DNA from: Siphonodentalium dalli
Lineage: Eukaryota > Mollusca > Scaphopoda > Gadilida > Siphonodentaliidae
Length of the DNA: 64,000 bases
Direction: 5' to 3'
Assembly (NCBI GenBank): GCA_032622095.1
Contig: CP136064.1
Location: 2,841,280-2,905,279, forward strand
Below are positions 1 to 12,197 of this stretch, piece after piece. Within the stretch, counting starts at the first letter, position 1. Every line of letters starts with the position of its first letter. Below the pieces are notes generated by a model, which was not told where the DNA came from, ran no database searches, and saw nothing but the letters and a program-made list of their open reading frames with translations. The translations under genes were made by a program, and so were the position numbers.

Positions 1-1018
1 GAGACCTTATGAATTTTTACTGTTTTTCGCTATTTCGGCACACATTTTGGCTGACATCTTAAATGGTTGCAATTACGGCTGTGTTAATTTTCTTTCCACA
101 TATCCGAATCTGGTATACAGTAAAGTTCAAAATTATACTAGAACGGATTCCAATAGATGGTTATAAAATTTCTTAAGCTAACTTTCAAAATTGACATTTA
201 AAACAAAATGGCGTTTCAAAATATATCTGACCTTTGACCTCTCGTACTCGAGGTCAGTGGCTGAAATTCTAATTCTGTGTTTATTCGCTTGATAGAATGA
301 CTTATTGCCGACAAAATGGTATATATAACGTGTTGGCTGACATTACATATGTTGCATACATTCGAAATTACTAACCCTCCCCCCAACACTTAAGTAACAT
401 TTTTCGCTCGCACCAGGCATCATTCTATGTTAAATATTTCCCAAACGCCGCGTTTCCCACTCGCAAGAAATTGGTTTCCGTAAACTACATATAATTTGCC
501 ACAAAATGAGCAGAGTGGGTCTTTTGGTCAGAGTGACGACAATAGAACCTTATGGGCTCTCGGACTAATACTTCAATGTGTATATTTCTATTATATATGT
601 TGAATTTGAAGTAGCCATTATGTTTGCTGCCTATGAACTTGGCAATATTTATGGATCCACATCCGGTGACATAGTCTATCTCCGTCAATGAAAAAGCCAA
701 CAACACTCGAGTAAACACACTGATAGCACTGATAGCGTCACTCAATTAGAACAAATCCTAAAATACCTCAGTGATATTATGTTTGCTTTAATTGAGCATT
801 GACGCTGAAGTCGCATCGCTTGTGATGCTTGTGTGACCATCTGAATAGCCTTTTATGCTAAGACCTCAGTCAAAGTCATTGTCAATTAATTGATTGCTAT
901 ATTCACGATAAGCTATGTACATTGACACATTCATTGGTAGTATTTCTGAAGATATCTAACCAACTATTCCAATGCTAAATCATATTTTGGTACACCCAGT
1001 GAAATAAATCATTTTTAT
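1..1018. other. AT-rich non-coding stretch
   Basis: No open frame here looks like protein and no repeat structure stands out. Nothing is annotated. Confidence 0.5.
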
Positions 1019-1362
1019 CCCCCGCCAAATTGAAAATTTGCGGGGGATATAGAAATGGGTTCCGTCCGTCCGTCCGTCTGTCTGTCCATTTGTCCGTCCA
1101 TCCCGAATTTGTAAGAGTCATAACAAATGTCAACGGATTTCAAAGACGACGTCACAGGGCTCATTTCCACATAAGTCAATGGATTTCAAAGATTTTTGTT
1201 ATATGAGTTCACATGACCCGTATCTAGAACGAGTTCGCAAATCAGGTCCGGCCGGATATTTTCAGCAGAGTTATTGGACTTTGATATTTTTGTGTGCAAA
1301 TGGACGATGTCACAGGGCTCTATTGCTAGCATTTTTTTTCACCATTAACGCAATAACATAAT
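1019..1362 (+). repeat. Dispersed repeat with GGCGGGGGATA hairpin head and (GTCC)n run
   Basis: The block opens with a short hairpin (CCCCGCCAAATT / AATTTGCGGGGG), followed by a GTCC/GTCT microsatellite. The body reads '...TTGGACTTTGATATTTTTG...'. The same parts occur in reverse orientation at 30107-31775, where the body is tandemly multiplied. It is a dispersed non-coding repeat family; its class is not clear from the sequence. Confidence 0.75.
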
Positions 1363-1904
1363 AAAATATTAACTGAAGCAAACCATATTTGATATATGAG
1401 TCTCTTGTAACTATATCTTGGATTAGTTCGAAAACCAGGTTTGTCCGAATTATTTCTCTGGAGTTATAGGTCTTAGTTTGTCTATTTTTAGCGACTTTTT
1501 GGGCCTTGTGTGGGACTTATTGCCATGTTATTGGCAGAAGTTTTTTTCGGCTGCCAATAAACTCGACATAGCATCTTAGATGCGCATCCCTTGTTTAACA
1601 TTCATTCACTGTAGACATCAGAGTCTTGTAACTCAATCGTAGAAAGATTGCGGATTTTCATTGTCTTGTTATTTATTTTAGAAAACTTGAATAGACCTGT
1701 CAAACTGAGAAATGAAGACTCTTGGAAACATGACTCGACAAATGATAAGTTAGGGCAAAATCTGTTTTCCATTAACCATTTTTTATCTGTACCCATTCCA
1801 TAGTATGGTATACGTAATGTCGACGTTCAGATTGACCACTCATCATCCATCCGTCTCTATCCGTACTTAGACATTTTACTTATGGTGCAATATTTCAAAC
1901 ATTT

Positions 1905-2180
1905 TTCTATCCAATCGGAACCAAATTTTGTACTAGTTTCTCATCACAAAATGCAGGATGAGTTTGAAAGTGAGTTTGATCCGATTGTAAAATAGAGTTA
2001 TGGGCCTTTTACAACTTAGAATTCATGCAAGCTGCAATGACTCAAACAAATATTATCTGATTGGAACCAAATCTTGTATTTTGGTTTGTGATTTCTCTGC
2101 CCAATATACAGATCAAGTTCGAATATGGGTTTGATCCAATTGTTTTACTGGATTTATGGCTCTTTTTCGACTTACAATTA
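1905..2180. repeat. Diverged tandem pair, about 150-bp unit
   Basis: Two related units begin near the phrase AATCGGAACCAAAT (about 1911) and GATTGGAACCAAAT (about 2060). Both continue with '...GTTTGATCC(G/A)ATTGT...'. They probably belong to the tail of the repeat that starts at 1019. Confidence 0.55.
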
Positions 2181-2830
2181 TTCAGATGTGAGGTTTACTG
2201 ATTAATACAGGCTTTACTGTATAAGAGACAAGAGACACCTGCAGACAAGGGGAATTATTGAAATAGAGTTATTTTTAGCTGCCATATGTTAGCCCTATTA
2301 TAATCTGTAACTCATTGGCATTCACAAATGAATGGACTCTCCCATTTCATTCTAAAAATCGAATTTGGAATAGTCTATTTGTATGGATGTTTTCAGAATA
2401 TGAGCAGACAGAGTGAACCCACATTTGCAGTCTCACTGGGCCGATTTCCATAATAATTGTTTCGAGACATAGTTTATAATTTGATCATGGGGTCATGGTT
2501 GAGTGGATTTTAGGGGACAATGATAGGTGAGAAGATTAACATTGACGGCTATGGGGTTGTCAAGGATTTCATGTCGAGAACAGAAATCAATGCTTTTCTA
2601 TGTATGAAACAAATCTATTGAGTGCTATAGAGCATTTGAAAAATCTTCAGTTTATCATGTTAGAGGCTTTAAGGGGTCCTAGTCGGGAGGTATTAAAAGG
2701 GATTATGGTAGAGCCAGAATGATTACCACTCTGATTATGGTTGAGCATTGGTATAATTTGGACTATTATTAATGAGTAGAAATAATATCAAGCCTAAATA
2801 ACAATTACTTTTTTTTAGTAAAGAAACCCA
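2181..2830. other. Non-coding, nothing recognised
   Basis: AT-rich sequence with no convincing open frame. A pyrimidine run ending in TTTTTTTAG near 2818 could serve as a splice acceptor, but no coding exon follows it clearly. Confidence 0.4.
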
Positions 2831-2924
2831 GAAGTGAGTCAGATCTTCTGGACAACTTGGACATTTCAGAATGCCCGGCAGCACCTCCAGGAATTAGATC
2901 AACAACACAACTACATGCACCAAT

Positions 2925-3127
2925 ACATATTGAGCAACTCAACACTCATCACACACTGTAAAACCTACAATACCATTTGCGCTACTCCATACACCATTAC
3001 ATACATATACACCACTTAATACTAAGCAATTTAACACTCATCACTCACTGTAGCATCTACAATACTATTCGCACCACTCCATACACCACTAAATACTGAA
3101 CAACTTAACACTCACGACTCATCACGC
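2925..3127. repeat. Degenerate tandem repeat, 75-92-bp unit
   Basis: Three units share the phrases 'CAACTCAACACTCATCAC', 'CCTACAATACCATTTGC' and 'ACTCCATACACCA'. Anchors lie near 2931, 3023 and 3098. The array runs straight into the candidate exon at 3128, so the ATG of that exon may lie in repeat sequence. Confidence 0.6.
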
Positions 3128-3331
3128 ATGGCAACACCTCCAAGACCACTAAGCAGTATGCTGAATTTCCTCAATGCAGAGAATGATGAAACCTTCAGCT
3201 CAGCTTACTCACAACTGACGCTGAACAACCAACAAAGTTGGTCACATGAAACTCTACGAGGCCCAAGTTGTTATGGCGAGTGCGACAATCCAGAATGTTT
3301 GTCACTGTTGGAGAAATTGAATCAATTTAAG
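3128..3331 (+). CDS. Candidate first coding exon, unknown protein
   Basis: An ATG opens a frame of 68 codons that ends exactly at a good splice donor (AAG|GTAAAT, junction 3331/3332, phase 0). The peptide is hydrophilic and mixed in composition. It begins MATPPRPLSSMLNFLNAEN and includes SCYGECDNPECLSLLEKL, with three cysteines in a short stretch. I recognise no family. The same frame is open back to about 3033 through the tandem repeat, so the start is uncertain. A phase-0 acceptor and short terminal exon lie at 12108, which could belong to the same transcript; that link is inference only. It could equally be a chance open frame. Confidence 0.3.
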
Positions 3332-3387
3332 GTAAATAGTCTAATTTTGATCCGCTTAAAAATCAATTACAGTTTGAAAGCTGGTTA

Positions 3388-6205
3388 AAAAAAAATATGA
3401 ATCATTGAATTAGATCATTTATTCATAAAAATAAACACACAGAGTAGCCTAAGTTAATTTGGTAGAGGATAGCTGCTATCCGTGATTAGGTGTTGTGACG
3501 CCACGGGAAGTCTGATCTGTATTTTGTCATTACGTCGAACTTCCTTCTAACAGTCCGAACTCCCACCGGCTTTTCCGTTTACGTTTCGTGCATGCGCTAT
3601 ATGCAATTTTTCGTACTTATTAAAATGCAGAGTTAAAATGACGCGAACAAAGTTTTTCATCTGGCTGAATTCAAACTTAATTGGTTAGAACACGTATTTG
3701 AATACGATTATCGGAGTTTACCGAAATTGAATGCGGTATTGAGTGGGAACGTTACATCCTTCCATATGATTTCAATGGCTATTGGCTGATAAACTGGTTA
3801 AAAACTCGATTTGAATTGAAGTTCGGGTGACAGTGACGATGACTGTGAATCGTGATGTTAACATTCACATTGTTGTTGACATTTTTTATTGAATTTTGTT
3901 AGCGGCAACACTCGAGTCTCAACGAGAGTAATTGAGCAACCTCGGAGAGTAAACACTGTGACACCTTAGGCACAGACTGATTATACACCAGTGAACATTC
4001 TCACAAGAAAAAACCACAACACAACTTGTCACAAGGGTCTGAATTGATCTAATAATGACATTATAATGTTGTCAAATTTATGCAAGTGACTACTGGAACA
4101 CAACAAGAACACTCAAGTCTCAACACTGACAGCAGTGTGTACTATATAGCACCAGAATGAAAATTTACCAACTACAACTGTGGAATTTACAGTTACTACC
4201 CCTACTGCCTAGTACTGTCGCTAGTAAATTTAAAATGACTGTTTCAATGTAGTATGTCATGTGGTATAAAATAAACAACCTAACGTGGAAGGTGTATTCA
4301 AGTATTTAGTAACACATAGCTCTAGTCTAGGCTGTTATTAGCCAAATATTCTACAATAAATCTAGTTCACTCATGAACACAGTCATAGTTCCTACCCTTC
4401 TAGTTCGACTACAGCAATCTGGGAGAGCGGTCATAATGACTTATATTGACCTACATGTACAATAAATCCTGCTAGAAGCTAAGGTTTGGTACAGCGACAT
4501 ATACATTGGCAATTAAGTTGCCAGTTATAATATATGAGTTCATTCCAATTGCCTGACATAAAAATTGCTATTGAAATTTGAGAATAGGTGCGATTGACTA
4601 CAGACTCATTTTCACTTCTCATCCCTATGATTTGCATCATAGTAGTCTCAAATTCTCAATCCAGGATCCAGGATTAAATTTCAAGTCTGCCACAGTTAGT
4701 GCGAGTCAATTGTTGTGATAAGTTATTCACAATTGACAGATCGTGTATTTATATTTTATTTAATTACTTAATACTTGATAAGTTGCTCAAACGTATGTAC
4801 TAACCACTTAACTACATATTGATTCATTTGGTGCAAATTCATAGCAAGTACCATAATAAATCAAATTTGAAAATCAGTGTTCTTGAATCAATCTCTCCAT
4901 GAAGTCATCAGTGGTGCCACCCCTGCCTCTCCCTCACCTGATCTTAGACTCCAACTGATGCTGAATACTAGTACTAATTATAACAGATAGAGGTGATTTC
5001 TGTGTACCAAATATTCTGGAACTGTAAGATATATCTAATTGAGAATGATTGTCTGGGAGCCAAATTCAATACTCGACGTTTAAGAATTCCAAAAACTAGA
5101 TAGAATGAAGCTCTAATTCATTGTTTTTAGTAATTTACTGACTAGATTGTGCAAAAACATTCTTTATTAATCTATGATTAAGAAGACAAAATGTGTTTTC
5201 CATTGCATAGACATAGCCCAATTTGCCCATGAAATAAAACTTGTGTTATGAAATGCCATAAATGAGATCATGTAACTCAATAAATTTATATTCATATGCC
5301 CTGCTTTTCTTGTAACATTTTAAGAATACTAGATTAAACTAACTGAATTTCCATTGTTGATGATATTTTTTTCAAACTGAAGTGTTTAAAATAATAGGAA
5401 AGTTCAAATGAATTTGCACATTAAACACCTGTTGTTTTTTCTATTTCATTTGCACCAAAACTTTTAAAATATACCAAAACACCAAGAGTCAAGACTAAAC
5501 ATTCATTGGGCCATATTTTAATTTTCTTCAATTTTTTGTTGTTGTAATTCTTTAACAGTTTGTTCAATCTAGTATAGTATACTTAATGTTAATATGAGAA
5601 AAGTAGAGCATATGGATTTCAATTATTTAATTTTGCTCTAGCTTTTAAAATACTTTTCCAGAAAATGTGGAATTTGGCACATTCCCACAGTTTCTTTCTT
5701 TAAGTTGATAATAAATGCTCTTTATTTGTAATTATTAGTGCCTCTTTAAGTCATCTGAGGTCAATATCAATTATCCCATACACTCCCTGTGTCAATTTAT
5801 CTCTGTGTGCACAAATTATCCCACATATCTTATGAGCTGATAACAAGCGCTCTTCATTGATCATCTACGTGTATGTTTCTTTACTAAGTTAAAAAAATGC
5901 ATTTAGTCCCTTTAAATGCAAAAAATAAATATCAGAAAATTTTCGACTTATAGCCTAGTTAGTTGAAATATACCAGGTAAACCCCACCCCTATCACCAAT
6001 TCTCCACATTGTTTAGTTATAAAAGGGTTAATTCCAATGGAGTATTTAGTATTATTTACTGAAAATGAACAAGTCATTCACATTATTTACCCAAAATTCA
6101 GTCTAGTTTGGACACAAGTGAAACAGATACATGTATGTACAATACTACGCTATTGCAATTTAATTGTTATTATATTCCTAATATTGAGCCAATATGGTCA
6201 TTTAT
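3388..6205. other. Long non-coding AT-rich stretch
   Basis: No protein-like frame and no structured repeat is visible. A line near 5735-5770 (ATTATTAGTGCCTCTTTAAG) is a diverged copy of the short dispersed motif discussed at 18950-20560. Confidence 0.4.
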
Positions 6206-6211
6206 AATTAA

Positions 6212-7014
6212 CCCTTCCATGACTGGCGCTTCTTGAAATTTTGTGTAAACCCTGTGCCAATGCATTCTCTTACATATATAAAGATCCTGTGTCTGCATTC
6301 TCTTATATATGAGTCTCCCATAGGGAACCTCACATATATGAGAATACATTGGCCTCACAATATTTACCTCGACCTTGTAAACCAGTGCATTCTCTTATAT
6401 AAACAGGGCTCCCTATGGGAGACTCATATATCAGGTCAGGCACATCCTGAATTCCACTATTATAGCGATATTCCACTATTATAGTGATATTTGACTATAA
6501 AATATTCATGTCTCCTTTATTTGTGTCGGGAATAGAAGACGGCGCATACCAGTGTACAGCCAATTAAATGCCACTCATAACAATATCGCAGTGAATGAAC
6601 AGTCTTCCGACAAAATTCGTTGTGCAATCTTTTGCGCCAGGTTTGATATTCAATAATATTATACTAATTACTAATATCCCGTTCTAAATGACAATAGCAG
6701 GATGACTCAATCGCTCCTTCATAACAATATTTCAATTAATTACATGCTATGTGAGTTGCTTTTCGTGTTCCGTCATGATTAATAATTCTCCTGGACAAAC
6801 TATATGCATGGTATCGAGTTAGTGCGATCTGATTTTGAATAATATTTGTGGGAAATATGATTTTGGATTATCCCTCCTTTATTAAATTAACAAAACTGTA
6901 ATTGTCAAATACCACTATAATAGTGGAATATCGCTATAATAGTGGAATTCAGGATGTGCCTAACCTGTATATAAGAGAATGCACTGTCACAGGATCTTTA
7001 ATTCTGCAAACGGG
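6212..7014. mobile_element. TTAA-flanked palindromic MITE, CCCTTCCATGAC start, with nested insertion
   Basis: TTAA lies at 6208-6211 and again at 7015-7018. The left end CCCTTCCATGACTGGCGC matches the start of the element at 50116. Inside are arms of the hairpin family 'CCAATGCATTCTCTTA...ATATAAGAGAATGCA' with the centre CCCATAGGGA. The right end (CGGG) matches the left end poorly, so the outer border is uncertain. A separate element sits inside at 6432-6967. Confidence 0.5.
6432..6967. mobile_element. Nested MITE with long inverted ends (CAGGYnAGGCACATCC)
   Basis: The left end CAGGTCAGGCACATCCTG and the right end, read in reverse (CAGGTTAGGCACATCCTG), match over about 55 bp, including the phrase CCACTATTATAGCGATATT. 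Both flanks carry TATAT, consistent with a short target duplication. Removing the insert and one TATAT rejoins a hairpin arm of the host MITE (ACTCATATAT to AAGAGAATGCA). No coding sequence is seen inside. The superfamily is unknown. Confidence 0.75.
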
Positions 7015-7315
7015 TTAATATAATTTATCTTGGAAAAATATGGACAAACTGATGATAAGTCTTCAACAAAGATGCCTTCTGACATTCTCTGTACGCGGTT
7101 ACATATTATACAAAGTTTGAAAGCTTTGTGCAATTAATTTGCCAGTTAATTACTAATATTATGGAGTCACTCATTCGTAGCTCCATTCCTTCATCAATTC
7201 AATATTAACTTAAAAATAGTATGAAACTATAATCGATGTAAACAATGTTTCATTGTGTTGACATTTGGCTCTTCAAGTTTGAAAATCTTCTGGCTTGTGG
7301 AACAGTTTGTTACGG

Positions 7316-7490
7316 GCGCTTAAGCGCAAATAAATAATAAATGTGAAAAGGGCCTCCCATATGAAACAACCATTGTTGAGCCATCTAACTGATATTGGAG
7401 AATAAATACCAACTATGGGAGGCCCTTTTCACATTTATTATTTATTTATGCTTAAACAGAAATCATTTGCACTTAAGCGCAAATAAAAAT
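7316..7490. mobile_element. Palindromic MITE, ends GCTTAAGCGCAAAT, core GGGAGGCCCTTTTCAC
   Basis: The arms 'AATAATAAATGTGAAAAGGG' (7327 on) and its reverse complement (ending near 7446) face each other around a ~45-bp centre. Both ends carry the palindrome TTTGCGCTTAAGCGCAAA or a decayed form. Related ends occur at 8170-8215, 8460-8520 and 9073-9100. Confidence 0.65.
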
Positions 7491-7562
7491 TAATATGCAT
7501 TGAACCCCCTGAATTAATTTTAAATGACACAGGCCTAAACACAAGACTAAAGTTTATATAGC

Positions 7563-7930
7563 CCCACCATATGAGGGAAACAATCCCCCAGTAACCCCAA
7601 GATCTGTTGTATGACCATGGAAATGGTATAGATCCGTGCAGGATATGTCTCTTTTATAAAATATACATATGTCTGGGATGGAGACACAAATTCTTGGGGA
7701 CAGGGATGCTGATATTATGAAAATAGGGGTTTTTCCCCTATTTCAAATAAATAAGTACACCATATGAGGGAAGCAAACCCCCAATAACCCCTATTTCCCT
7801 ATGTATGGCCATGGAAATGGTATATATCTGTACAGGAGATGTCCCTTTAATAAAATATACTTGGGTCTTGAGCTCTGGGAGTGAGGCACCAATTCTTGGG
7901 ACACCAGGGACAGAGATGCTGATATGCATA
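7563..7930 (+). repeat. Direct duplication, unit about 190 bp
   Basis: Two neighbouring units share 'CACCATATGAGGGAA', 'CCATGGAAATGGTATA', 'AAAATATAC' and 'ATTCTTGGG' in the same order. They start near 7565 and 7757. The second continues into the inverted-repeat arm at 7935. Confidence 0.7.
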
Positions 7931-7934
7931 TGGA

Positions 7935-9075
7935 TTTTTTTTTTCTTCAACTTTCCAGTCTGTATGGGGCTACTACTATGGGCCCATGATAATATAATAT
8001 GAGATGGACTCAATCTTTCACATCAGAGGGATGTAAGGGAGTGCTAGGTATTTGCGCTTAAGCCCAAATGATTTGCGCTCAAGCCCAAATAAATTGATAG
8101 CCACATATTTGCCCTTTAGCGTAAATGATTTGCGCTTTTATGAATTACACTTAAGCACAAATATTTTTGCTTAAGCGCAAATAAATAATAAATATGAAAA
8201 GGGCCTCCCATAAGCAACAAGTAAAAAATTAATAAACAATTATTTATTATTATATAAAATGATAATCAAAATTAAATAGCTCAGCAATATCCCCTTGCTA
8301 GCTGGATATCGCCAACTGATTTGACTTGTGAACTGCTCGTTTCATTCACTTAATTCACGTCACTAGTCCAGACTCCAGTGCATTTATGAGAAAAAATTCC
8401 AAGCCCGTAACTAATTGCAACATAATTTGTTTTTGCTGAAATAAGTACCGGCACATAAATATAGGAGGACCTTTTCACAATTATTATTTATTTGTGCTTA
8501 AGCGCAAATATTTGTGCTTAAGCGTAGTAAATCATTTACGCTTAACCCTTTGGAGAGTATCTATAACGTCATATACATGACGTCATGAGTAAATTTAACG
8601 TCAACGTCATACTCATAGCAAAATAATTATTAACAAGTTTGGGTCAAAAGTGTCCAATAATTCGTTTTAATTTATGTGCATTTTTTTTTAACATGTGTTA
8701 TCATAATCATTTGCACTTATACATTCGGGACATTATATTAATCAAAATAAGTCCTACACAAATCATTTATAAATCATATGATTTATTGAAGTTATGTCTA
8801 CATAAAATAACACTTCCTGAAACGACATATATGTCGTTCTACTCCTCATCCGATAGACGACATATACGTCGTTCTACTCGCCAAAGGGTTAAGCGCAAAT
8901 CATTTGCGCTTAAGCGCAAATATGTGTCTATCAATTTATTGCGCTTAAGCGCAAATACCTAGCACTCCCTTACATCCCTCTGATGTGATTGATTGAGTCC
9001 ATCCCATATTATATTATCATGGGCCCATAGTAGTAGCCCCATACAGACTGGAAAGTTGAAGAAAAACAATCCATA
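7935..9075. mobile_element. Large inverted repeat unit with nested MITEs
   Basis: The left arm (about 7935-8090, with CTACTACTATGGGCCCATGA and GGATGTAAGGGAGTGCTAGG) is repeated in reverse at about 8930-9070. Between the arms lie many copies of the palindrome TTTGCGCTTAAGCGCAAA and two partial copies of the GGGAGGCCCTTTTCAC MITE. A TTAA-flanked element is nested at 8546-8888. No coding sequence is present. Confidence 0.7.
8546..8888. mobile_element. TTAA-flanked MITE (piggyBac type), TIR CCCTTTGGnGAG
   Basis: TTAA lies at 8542-8545 and 8889-8892. The left end CCCTTTGGAGAG and the reversed right end CCCTTTGGCGAG differ at one base. The interior has paired 'CGACATATATGTCG' and 'GACGTCATATACATGACGTC' motifs and no coding sequence. 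TTAA target choice, with ends beginning CCC, is the signature of piggyBac elements; assignment to that family is inference from these two traits. The insertion interrupts a GCTTAAGCGC palindrome, whose centre supplies the TTAA. Confidence 0.8.
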
Positions 9076-9109
9076 TAAATGTGAAAAGGGCCTCCCATAC
9101 ATAAACCCT

Positions 9110-10148
9110 CCATAAACAACAAACTAAATATCAACAAAAATCGGAAAAAAAGGAAATAGGTGAATTTCGTGATAAAAATTTGGGAAAATTTGCTGAAATC
9201 ATCAATTTATGGATATTCATGGTGTATATCAAAAAACTAAATTCATATGTCATACAAATATCATGCCTATTTTGTCAAACTCAATTTGCTGAATCCAGAA
9301 CTGAAAACCGTTCCCAGATTCTTTAAGTATTTTTCGAATTGTATGCCTTCAAATACGCGTTTACCTGATAATGTAGTGATGTTGGGTACCTCAATTTTGC
9401 TGAATGATTCTATGAGCCAAATACCATATCTTATGGTTAATTATTTAAAAGACTACAGCAAACTGGGGGGGCTTTTTTCAGTGTTTTAGTAATGTAATTA
9501 CAACATTAGATGAAAAATATATATTAATATGCGCATCTATGATTAAGAAGAAAATTATATTCTAAAACAAAATTATAACAATGGTATGGACTTAGCCAAA
9601 ATTGCCTCTGAGTCTGACACAGAACTGTGTGAAGAAAATGTTCAGAATCGACAATCAAATCATGATTCATATATCTCGAAACAGCGCACAACTCTATGAT
9701 ATTAAATGATTTTTCATTTAAGTGCAATAATGCCGTTTTAGTGTTTCTAAATTTCAAAACTGTCGAAAATGTAAATTTGTAACGCAAGGTAATGTAACAA
9801 AGATGTACGCAAAGTAGTCAAGTACGTATATTGAGCATGACGCTTTCTCGTTTGCAATCAAGTATTAAGTACAACGTGGTTGCATTATCAATGTGCGTGA
9901 AAGTTATTTTTAAATATATTTTCTCCTTGACCCCTTCCCAGACTTATTCCTGTTTATATATATAATTGGAATTAGCCATTATTAGTTGTGCATTCTGTGC
10001 CACAAAAACAATTTGTTTTATTAGTACCATATGATTCCAAGTTTGCCATTTTGATTTTCAAATTAACAAATGTTCGGAAGAAATATCTGACTTTTTCAAT
10101 CCCTGAAGTAATTTCAAGACATAGAAATTGCCCTTGCAACTCTTATTT
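9110..10148. other. Non-coding, nothing recognised
   Basis: AT-rich sequence. A short frame at 9247-9489 has no recognisable motif and no splice context worth reporting. Confidence 0.4.
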
Positions 10149-12085
10149 TTAGCTCAACTTTACTTTGTAAAGTTTGAGCTATTGCCATGGCTTGGTATCC
10201 ATCGTCCGTGTGTGTGTGTGCATGTGTGAGTGTGTCAACCCAACTCTGTGAGGACATTCATATAGTAAAACAATGTCCTCACAATGTTAACAATTTTTTC
10301 CCTTAAGGCGACGGAAATTTGTATTTTTTGAAATTTTTGATATTTTTTCGTCCGCACTAGGCGGAAATGATACTACTCATGCGTTACAAAGATTGCCGTT
10401 ATTTCGTTAAAGGTACCCTCCGAGTTTGGATATATTTACGAAATAACGAGGTCCTCACAACTACGGTATTGTTTGAATTTCTAAAGAAATGTCCCCACAA
10501 CGTATGTAATACAAACAAGGGTGCGTGCGTGGTGTGTGTGTGACTCGTCAACAACTTCGTTTAGCACGGGCTACAGGTCGTACCTTTGGTCGGATCATTA
10601 TTAAATTTGTCATGGCTTTTGACATTGACATGTAGATGGGAACAAATCATTTTGGGGTCATTCGGCAAAAAAACATGGCCGTCAGTGGCCATCTTGGATG
10701 TCAAAATTCAATCCATTAGCATGGGCTACAGGTCGTACCTTTGGTCGGATCATTATGAAATTTGTCATGGCTTTTGACATTGACATGTAGATGGGAACGA
10801 GTCATTTTGGGGTCATTCGGCTAAAAAAACATGGCCACCAGCAGCCATCTTGGATTTCAAAATTCAATCAATTAGCATGGGCTACAGGTCGTATTTTTCA
10901 TCTGATCATCATGAAGTTTGTCATGGATGTTAATATTGACATGTAGATGGCAACGAGTCATTTTGGGGTCATTCGGCCATAAAACATGGCTGCCAGCAGC
11001 CATCTTGGATTTTACTCTTTGCATCACTAAATTCTTTGGTACAGGCTACAGGTCGTAGATTTGGTCGGATCTTCATGAAATTTGTCATGGATGTTAACAA
11101 TGACATGTAGATGAGAACGAGTCATTTTGGAGTCATTCGGCCGAAAAACATGACCGCCAGCAGCCATCTAGAATTTTACTCTTTGCATGACTAAATCCTT
11201 TGGCATGGGCTACAGGTTATACCTTTGGTCAGATCTTCATGAAATTTGTCATGGATGTTAAAAATGACATGTAGATGGGAAACGAGTCATTTTGAGGTCA
11301 TTCGGCTAAAAAAAACATGACTGCCAGTAGCCATCTTGGATTTCAAAATTCAATCCATTAGCACGGGTTACAGGTCGTATTTTTCAACTGATCATCATGA
11401 AATTTGTCATGGATGTTAATATTGAGATGTAGATGGGAACGAGTCATTTTGGGGTCGTTCGGCCAAAAAACATGGCCGCCAGCAGCCATCTTGGATTTTA
11501 CTCTTTGCATCACTAAATTCTTTGGCACGGGCTACAGGTCGTAGCTTTTGTTGGATCTTCATGAAATTTCTCATGGATGTTAACAATGACATGTAGATGA
11601 GAACGAGTCATTTTGGGGTCATTCGGCCAAAAAACATGGCTGCCAGCAGCCATCTTGAATTTTACTCTTTGCATGACTAAATCCTTTGGCACGGGCTACA
11701 GGTCGTACCTTTGGTCAGATCTTCATGAAATTTGTCATGGATGATAAAAATGACATGTAGATGGGAACGATTCATTTTGGGGTCATTCGGCCAAAAAACA
11801 TGGCCGCCAGCAGCCATCTTGGATTTTACTCTTTACATAACTAAATCCTTTGACACACTGGCTACAGGTCGATCATCATGAAATTTGTGATTGGATGTTA
11901 ACAATGACATGTAAATGCGAATGAGTCTTTTTGGGGTCATTCGGCAAAAAAAACATGGCTGCCAGTGGCCATATTGGATTTTACTCTTTGCATAACGAGG
12001 CCTTTGAACTTTCCACATTCCTAATCACTCCATGGACTGTAACACATGAAATTATTCCCTTTCAAAGTTGAGCTACAGCGTCATT
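10149..12085 (+). repeat. TTTAGCTCAAC element with nine ~160-bp tandem copies
   Basis: The head 'TTTAGCTCAACTTTACTTTG' is followed by a (GT)n run at about 10206-10235. Nine tandem units then follow, anchored on GCTACAGGTCG or a variant at 10570, 10725, 10881, 11045, 11209, 11367, 11531, 11695 and 11861, so the unit is 155-166 bp. The tail 'TTTCAAAGTTGAGCTACAG' (about 12059) mirrors the head in reverse, so the whole unit has inverted ends. Each copy carries 'CATGGCCGCCAGCAGCCATC'. It is a non-coding element; its class is not clear. Confidence 0.8.
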
Positions 12086-12107
12086 GACACATTCATTTTT
12101 ATTACAG

Positions 12108-12197
12108 ACGAATGCCATCTGGATTTCTAGTGGAAGAAATTACAACAACGATTACACCGACAGCGAATCGTCTTCAGAGTGGGAGCTAGTCGATTAA
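12108..12197 (+). CDS. Candidate terminal exon, unknown protein
   Basis: A good acceptor (TTCATTTTTATTACAG, ending 12107) is followed in phase 0 by 29 codons and a TAA stop (12195-12197). The tail is acidic, ending DYTDSESSSEWELVD, which looks like a protein C-terminus but matches no family I know. It directly follows the tandem element ending near 12085. The phase agrees with the donor at 3331, yet an 8.8-kb intron full of transposons is only a guess. Another frame from the same acceptor gives MPSGFLVEEITTTITPTA before a stop, so the coding frame is not certain. Confidence 0.25.
   Translation, partial: TNAIWISSGRNYNNDYTDSESSSEWELVD

Noticed and set aside
1021-1100. tRNA-derived SINE head in the GGGGGATATAG repeat
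   Set aside because: No A-box and B-box pair could be identified; only the hairpin and GTCC run are clear.
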